Shown here piece by piece: positions 32,584 to 35,929 of a DNA stretch of 35,929 nucleotides. The notes beneath the pieces were generated by a model. That model had not been told where the DNA came from, did not search any database, and worked only from the letters and a program-made list of their open reading frames with translations. Position 1 is the first letter of the stretch; each line of letters starts with the position of its first letter. The position numbers were made by a program, and so were the translations under genes. Source of the DNA: Alphaproteobacteria bacterium (GTDB taxonomy: Bacteria > Pseudomonadota > Alphaproteobacteria > Reyranellales > Reyranellaceae); assembly GCA_947474005.1 (NCBI GenBank), contig CANJHI010000040.1:1-35929 (forward strand), given 5' to 3'.

Positions 32584-33474
32584 ATGAGAAATGAACCAGA
32601 ACTTCTTGCCGAAGGTTTAGGTTGGGCAGAAGGGCCAGCTGTATTGCCCGATGGGCGCGTGTGTTTTGTTGAGACTTACCGCAGTCAAGTAAGTGTTTGG
32701 GAGCGCGGTAAAGGTGTGTCTAGATATTCATACACTGCAGGTGGTCCAAACAGTTGTGTTGTCGGAACCGCTGGGGCAATGTATGTCTGCCAAAATGGAG
32801 GAACAACTGGCCCATGGCGGGCAGAGGAAATGGTCACGCCATCTATTCAAGTAATTGAAAAAGAAGGCGCTAAAGCTCAAATTATTTGTAGTGAAATAGA
32901 TGGTATTAAATTCAACGGTCCAAATGATTTAGTTTTTGGTAAGAATGGAAAACTCTATTTTACTGATCCAGGGACTTATCGACCTGATAATCCTGAACCT
33001 TCTTACTTGTTTGAACTTTCCCCTGATGGGTCAGGAAGACTATTAGCAGAACTATCTCCTCCAACCTTTCCCAATGGAATTGCAATCGAAGCTGATGGCA
33101 GTGTTGTTTGGGCAGAGTCATACACGGGAATGGTTCGTCGACTAAATCCTGACACATTGAAAATTACTGATATCTGTAAATTGCCTGGAGAGAAACCTGT
33201 TGCTGACGGAATGGCTGTTGCAGCAGATGGGAGATTGTTCGTAACTACTGTAAATGGTGGTGGAATTGATGTTGTAAACAAGGACGGAAGCTACGATCAA
33301 TTTCTAAAGTTGGGTGTTATTCCAACTAACTGTGTCTTTTCTGGTTCAGATCTCTATATGACAGATGCAGGCGTCTTAGCCGATTCATCTGACCCAAGCA
33401 TGGGCGGACAACTATGGTTGCTCAAAGATGTAACAGAGGGATTGGGTACCTGGCCTGGAATGATTAATCATTAA
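32584..33474 (+). CDS. SMP-30/gluconolactonase-family lactonase, copy 1
   Basis: This 296-residue six-bladed propeller protein starts with LAEGLGWAEGPAVLPDGRVCFVE, where Glu16 is the usual metal ligand. FNGPNDLVFGKNGKLYFTDPG supplies the Asn ligand, and KPVADGMAVAADGRLFVTTV the Asp ligand. Such enzymes hydrolyse aldonolactones to aldonic acids with a divalent metal. The ATG has an excellent AAAGGAGG site. Downstream of the transporter and next to a second relative, it probably opens a lactone made from the imported sugar. Confidence 0.9.
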   Translation: MRNEPELLAEGLGWAEGPAVLPDGRVCFVETYRSQVSVWERGKGVSRYSYTAGGPNSCVVGTAGAMYVCQNGGTTGPWRAEEMVTPSIQVIEKEGAKAQIICSEIDGIKFNGPNDLVFGKNGKLYFTDPGTYRPDNPEPSYLFELSPDGSGRLLAELSPPTFPNGIAIEADGSVVWAESYTGMVRRLNPDTLKITDICKLPGEKPVADGMAVAADGRLFVTTVNGGGIDVVNKDGSYDQFLKLGVIPTNCVFSGSDLYMTDAGVLADSSDPSMGGQLWLLKDVTEGLGTWPGMINH

Positions 33475-33476
33475 TT

Positions 33477-34322
33477 ATGAGAGCAAAATACGAGCATAAA
33501 GATATTAAGACTCTAGCTTCTGGAATAGATCATTCTGAGGGGTTATGTGTAGGGCTTAATGGTGAAATCTATTTGGGAAGTGAATCTGGAAAAATATATC
33601 GACTTACTCTTGACGGAAAATTAGATGTTGTTGCTCAGAGTGCCGCAGGAGGGATTTTGCTGGGCTTATCGATACGAAGCAACGGTAATTTACTTGTATG
33701 TGACGCTGCGGCAAAGACAGTTTGGGAAGTAAATTTAGAAAGTAAAACGTGGGAAGTATTCTGCAATAGCGTTGATGGAGCTCCACTCAATCTTCCAAAT
33801 TGGGGCTGCTTCTTACCAGATGGTTCATATGTTTTTTCTGATTCGGGAGATTGGAAGAAATCTGAAGGCACAATAGTTCGAGTGGACACAAATGGAGTTT
33901 CAAGCATGTGGTCACGAATGTGCCCAGATTTTCCTAACGGGATGGCGTTAAGTGCAGATGGACAATCATTATTGGTACTAGAGAGCACCCCTGGAAAACT
34001 AAGCAGCATTGCTATTAATAAAGATTCTTCCGCCGGTGAAGTCAAAGTTCTGTGCCAAATGGACGCAGTGCCCGATGGTGTCACTGTCACAACATCAGGA
34101 GCCTTGGTTATTAGTTGTTATCGACCAGATGTAATCTATTTATGGGATTCAGCAGGTTTAAATGTATTGGCAGAAGATGATGAGGGAACTTTCGTTGCGG
34201 CACCAACAAACACTGTTTTAACAGGACCAAAAAGAAATTTATTAATTTGGCCAAACTTTGGACGGTGGGATGTAGCTCAAATTGAAACTGATCTAGAAGG
34301 GATACCATTATTAGTATTTTAG
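33477..34322 (+). CDS. SMP-30/gluconolactonase-family protein, copy 2
   Basis: This 281-residue propeller protein is related to the previous gene but diverged. It has DHSEGLCVGLNGEIYLGSESGKIYRL at the start, ILLGLSIRSNGNLLVCDA, FSDSGDWKKSEGTI, and MDAVPDGVTVTTSGALVISCYRPD near the C-terminus. The metal ligands Glu (HSEG), Asn (LPNWG or FPNGM) and Asp (VPDGV) are probably kept. It begins two bases after copy 1 ends. It could be a second lactonase with other specificity, or a strictosidine-synthase-like hydrolase. Confidence 0.82.
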   Translation: MRAKYEHKDIKTLASGIDHSEGLCVGLNGEIYLGSESGKIYRLTLDGKLDVVAQSAAGGILLGLSIRSNGNLLVCDAAAKTVWEVNLESKTWEVFCNSVDGAPLNLPNWGCFLPDGSYVFSDSGDWKKSEGTIVRVDTNGVSSMWSRMCPDFPNGMALSADGQSLLVLESTPGKLSSIAINKDSSAGEVKVLCQMDAVPDGVTVTTSGALVISCYRPDVIYLWDSAGLNVLAEDDEGTFVAAPTNTVLTGPKRNLLIWPNFGRWDVAQIETDLEGIPLLVF

Positions 34323-34332
34323 GCTGCGGGTA

Positions 34333-34360
34333 TTGCCAAAATTTTGATTTGTAATAACAT
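34333..34360 (+). promoter_or_regulatory. possible promoter of the third SDR gene (leaderless pattern)
   Basis: TTGCCA (34333-34338) and TAACAT (34355-34360) are 16 bases apart, and the ATG follows six bases later. No Shine-Dalgarno is present, in keeping with a leaderless mRNA. No LacI operator is seen here. Confidence 0.4.
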
Positions 34361-34366
34361 CATATT

Positions 34367-35176
34367 ATGACAACGCAAGATTTTATTGACAGTTCACTCG
34401 TAGAATTCAATGGCCAAGTCGCCTTTGTAACTGGAGCGGCGTCAGGCATGGGAAAAGCGATTGCTCTTGATTTGGCCAAGGCGGGGGCGAAAGTATGGGG
34501 TGTCGACACCAGCGATGAAGGTCTAGTTGATTTACAAGAAATTGCTAAGAAATCTAAATTTGACATAAGAACTGATAAATGTGACATCGCGAGTCAAAGC
34601 CATGTAGTTGAATCTTTTGAAAAAATGAAAAAAGAATTGGGTCAATGCTCAATACTAGTTACTGCAGCCGGTATTGGGTTGTATGTTGATTTTCTAGAAA
34701 TGACAGATTCACAAATGAGAAGATTGATTGATGTAAATTTTATTGGCTCAATCTACTGTGCTCAAGAAGCTATTAAACATATGAGACAAATAGAGGGTGG
34801 AAAAATTGTATTTGTTTCATCAGTTCAATCAGAATTGAGTTTGAAGAACTGTGTAGTTTATGCTTCACAAAAAGCTGCTCTAAACTCTGCAGCCCGTACC
34901 CTTGTTCTCGAAGTTGGAAAAGATAATATTCGAGTCAACACCGTGTCTCCTGGCACAATCGATACACCGATGCTTCGAAGAGACTTAGCTGGCATGAATA
35001 CCGAGCAAGCATCAGAATTTTTACGAAATGTTGAGGCGGCAAATGTTATTGGAAAGATTGGAACTTCTGAACAAGTGGCAGAGGTAGTCCATTACCTAGT
35101 TAGCGACCATTCCTCTTATGTAACTGGGACCGACATTATTGTTGACGGTGGATTCAAGGTTTTAAAGAAGTTTTGA
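34367..35176 (+). CDS. short-chain dehydrogenase/reductase
   Basis: This 269-residue classical SDR has TGAASGMGKA at 22-31, Asp47 after beta 2 (WGVDTSD, favouring NAD), TAAG near 99, Ser152, and YASQK at 165-169. NTVSPGTIDTPML and the ending TGTDIIVDGGFK are standard. It stands 44 bases after the second SMP-30 gene. Oxidation of the imported sugar to a lactone, upstream of the SMP-30 lactonases, is the likely role. It marks the end of the catabolic locus. Confidence 0.9.
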   Translation: MTTQDFIDSSLVEFNGQVAFVTGAASGMGKAIALDLAKAGAKVWGVDTSDEGLVDLQEIAKKSKFDIRTDKCDIASQSHVVESFEKMKKELGQCSILVTAAGIGLYVDFLEMTDSQMRRLIDVNFIGSIYCAQEAIKHMRQIEGGKIVFVSSVQSELSLKNCVVYASQKAALNSAARTLVLEVGKDNIRVNTVSPGTIDTPMLRRDLAGMNTEQASEFLRNVEAANVIGKIGTSEQVAEVVHYLVSDHSSYVTGTDIIVDGGFKVLKKF

Positions 35177-35223
35177 GCCTATAAATCTCTTATTTGATTG
35201 AGCCATATATGGACATTAGACGT

Positions 35224-35251
35224 TTGTCTTAATAGCCTTTGCAGGTATCCA
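35224..35251 (+). promoter_or_regulatory. possible promoter of the amino acid binding-protein gene
   Basis: TTGTCT (35224-35229), 16 bases and TATCCA (35246-35251) precede the GTG start at 35278. The -35 box lies within a short inverted repeat, AGAC-GTTT-GTCT. Weak evidence. Confidence 0.3.
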
Positions 35252-35277
35252 TTTCGCCCCACCCATAAGGAGCTAAC

Positions 35278-35929
35278 GTGAAGAAAAGTTTTGGAATTTT
35301 TGCAGTTGTTGTTTTTGCAGCAGCTCTTACATTGTCAGGTTGCGCAAAAAACGACTCTGCAACATCTGATACAGCGGCATCATGTGCAAAAGCAGATCTT
35401 GCAACAGTCACATCAGGCAAGTTAACAATTGCAACGGGCGAGCCTGCTTACTACCCATGGATTATTGATGACAAGCCAGAAACTGGAAATGGTTTCGAAG
35501 GTGCGGTTGCTTATGCAGTTGCCAAGCAACTTGGATTTACTAATGATGAAGTTGTCTGGGTGCGCACAACATTTGATTCTGCAGTAACACCGGGTGAAAA
35601 GAACTTTGACTTTAACTTGCAACAGTTCTCAATTACACCAGAGCGTGCAACTGCCGTTGATTTCTCATCACCTTATTACACAGCCCCACAAGCAATTGTT
35701 TCATTCAAAGGAAGCAAAATTGATGGCAAAACTTCACTTGCAGAACTTAAGGATGCAAAGCTCGGAGCAGCTGTTGGAACAACTTCACTTGATGCAATTG
35801 AAAACCAGATTGGCATAAAGCCACAGGTATTTAATGACAATGCAGCAGGTGTGTCTGCACTTAAGAACAAGCAGATTGATGGATTAGTTGTTGATCTTCC
35901 AACAGCGTTCTATCTATCAGGCGTTGAAG
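35278..35929 (+). CDS. polar amino acid ABC transporter substrate-binding lipoprotein (3' end outside window)
   Basis: The frame starts with GTG at 35278, preceded by AAGGAG, and is open to the end of the window (217 residues visible). The N-terminus MKKSFGIFAVVVFAAALTLS-GCAKN is a lipoprotein signal peptide with lipobox cysteine. The mature part belongs to the family 3 solute-binding proteins: KLTIATGEPAYYPW, GFEGAVAYAVAKQLG, FNLQQFSITPERATAVDFSSPYYTAPQAIV, AAVGTTSLDAIE and DGLVVDLPTAFYLSG. It should deliver amino acids to an ABC permease encoded further right. It appears to be core genome again, unrelated to the sugar-acid locus. Confidence 0.9.
   Translation, partial: MKKSFGIFAVVVFAAALTLSGCAKNDSATSDTAASCAKADLATVTSGKLTIATGEPAYYPWIIDDKPETGNGFEGAVAYAVAKQLGFTNDEVVWVRTTFDSAVTPGEKNFDFNLQQFSITPERATAVDFSSPYYTAPQAIVSFKGSKIDGKTSLAELKDAKLGAAVGTTSLDAIENQIGIKPQVFNDNAAGVSALKNKQIDGLVVDLPTAFYLSGVE

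Noticed and set aside
1..35929. CRISPR arrays, insertion sequences, rRNA genes
   Set aside because: No regularly spaced repeats, transposase-like frames or rRNA sequence were seen on either strand.

Overview
The window looks like a piece of a small, streamlined actinobacterial chromosome of low to moderate GC. The left end carries the tail of a complex I operon (nuoL-nuoM-nuoN) followed directly by a polyprenyl diphosphate synthase, an arrangement familiar from Actinobacteria. Genes overlap by 1-33 bases almost everywhere, several promoters sit where they would give leaderless mRNAs, and GTG/TTG starts are common. A freshwater actinobacterium of the acI/Nanopelagicales type is a plausible host, but this is inference; no marker gene in the window settles it.

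Layout. (1) 1-6223 is core chromosome: nuoL (partial), nuoM, nuoN, polyprenyl synthase, then rarD and yajQ on the minus strand, and tRNA-Tyr(GUA). (2) 6224-13870 is a genomic island in the 3' half of tRNA-Tyr. The last 47 bases of the tRNA region, from the third anticodon base onward, are repeated exactly at 13824-13870. The island holds an APC permease, a PfkB sugar kinase, a double-SIS sugar-phosphate protein, a nucleotidyltransferase-like protein, a calcineurin-like phosphoesterase, a LOG-like protein, a BtpA-family protein and a PsiE-like membrane protein. It has no integrase. Permease + PfkB + SIS is the gene set of fructoselysine (Amadori product) use, so a sugar-amine conjugate is my best guess for the substrate. 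(3) 13880-16095: a LarA-like nickel-pincer enzyme divergent from another PfkB kinase. (4) 16085-35176: a large catabolic locus under one LacI-type repressor (23347-24393).

Region 4 has three operon blocks whose promoters each carry the same palindrome with its right half serving as the -35 box. The minus-strand operon (21388 down to 16085) encodes a MaoC hydratase, a CaiB CoA-transferase, a CitE/malyl-CoA lyase-like protein, a second MaoC hydratase, a protein strongly resembling 2-methylfumaryl-CoA isomerase (Mct), a free-standing lipoyl domain and a frameshifted SDR. The plus-strand genes encode two acid-sugar dehydratases of the enolase superfamily, a VOC protein, a muconolactone-isomerase-like protein, 2-oxoacid dehydrogenase E1 beta and alpha, and an SDR. 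A third operon encodes a sugar ABC transporter lacking its ATPase, two SMP-30 lactonases and an SDR.

Working model (inference): a sugar is imported, oxidised to a lactone (SDR), hydrolysed (SMP-30) and dehydrated to a 2-keto-3-deoxy acid (enolase superfamily). It is then oxidatively decarboxylated to a CoA thioester (E1 plus the separate lipoyl carrier) and finished by C5-dicarboxylyl-CoA chemistry of the kind known from the second cycle of the 3-hydroxypropionate bicycle. I know of no described pathway with this combination. The window ends inside a polar amino acid ABC substrate-binding lipoprotein gene.
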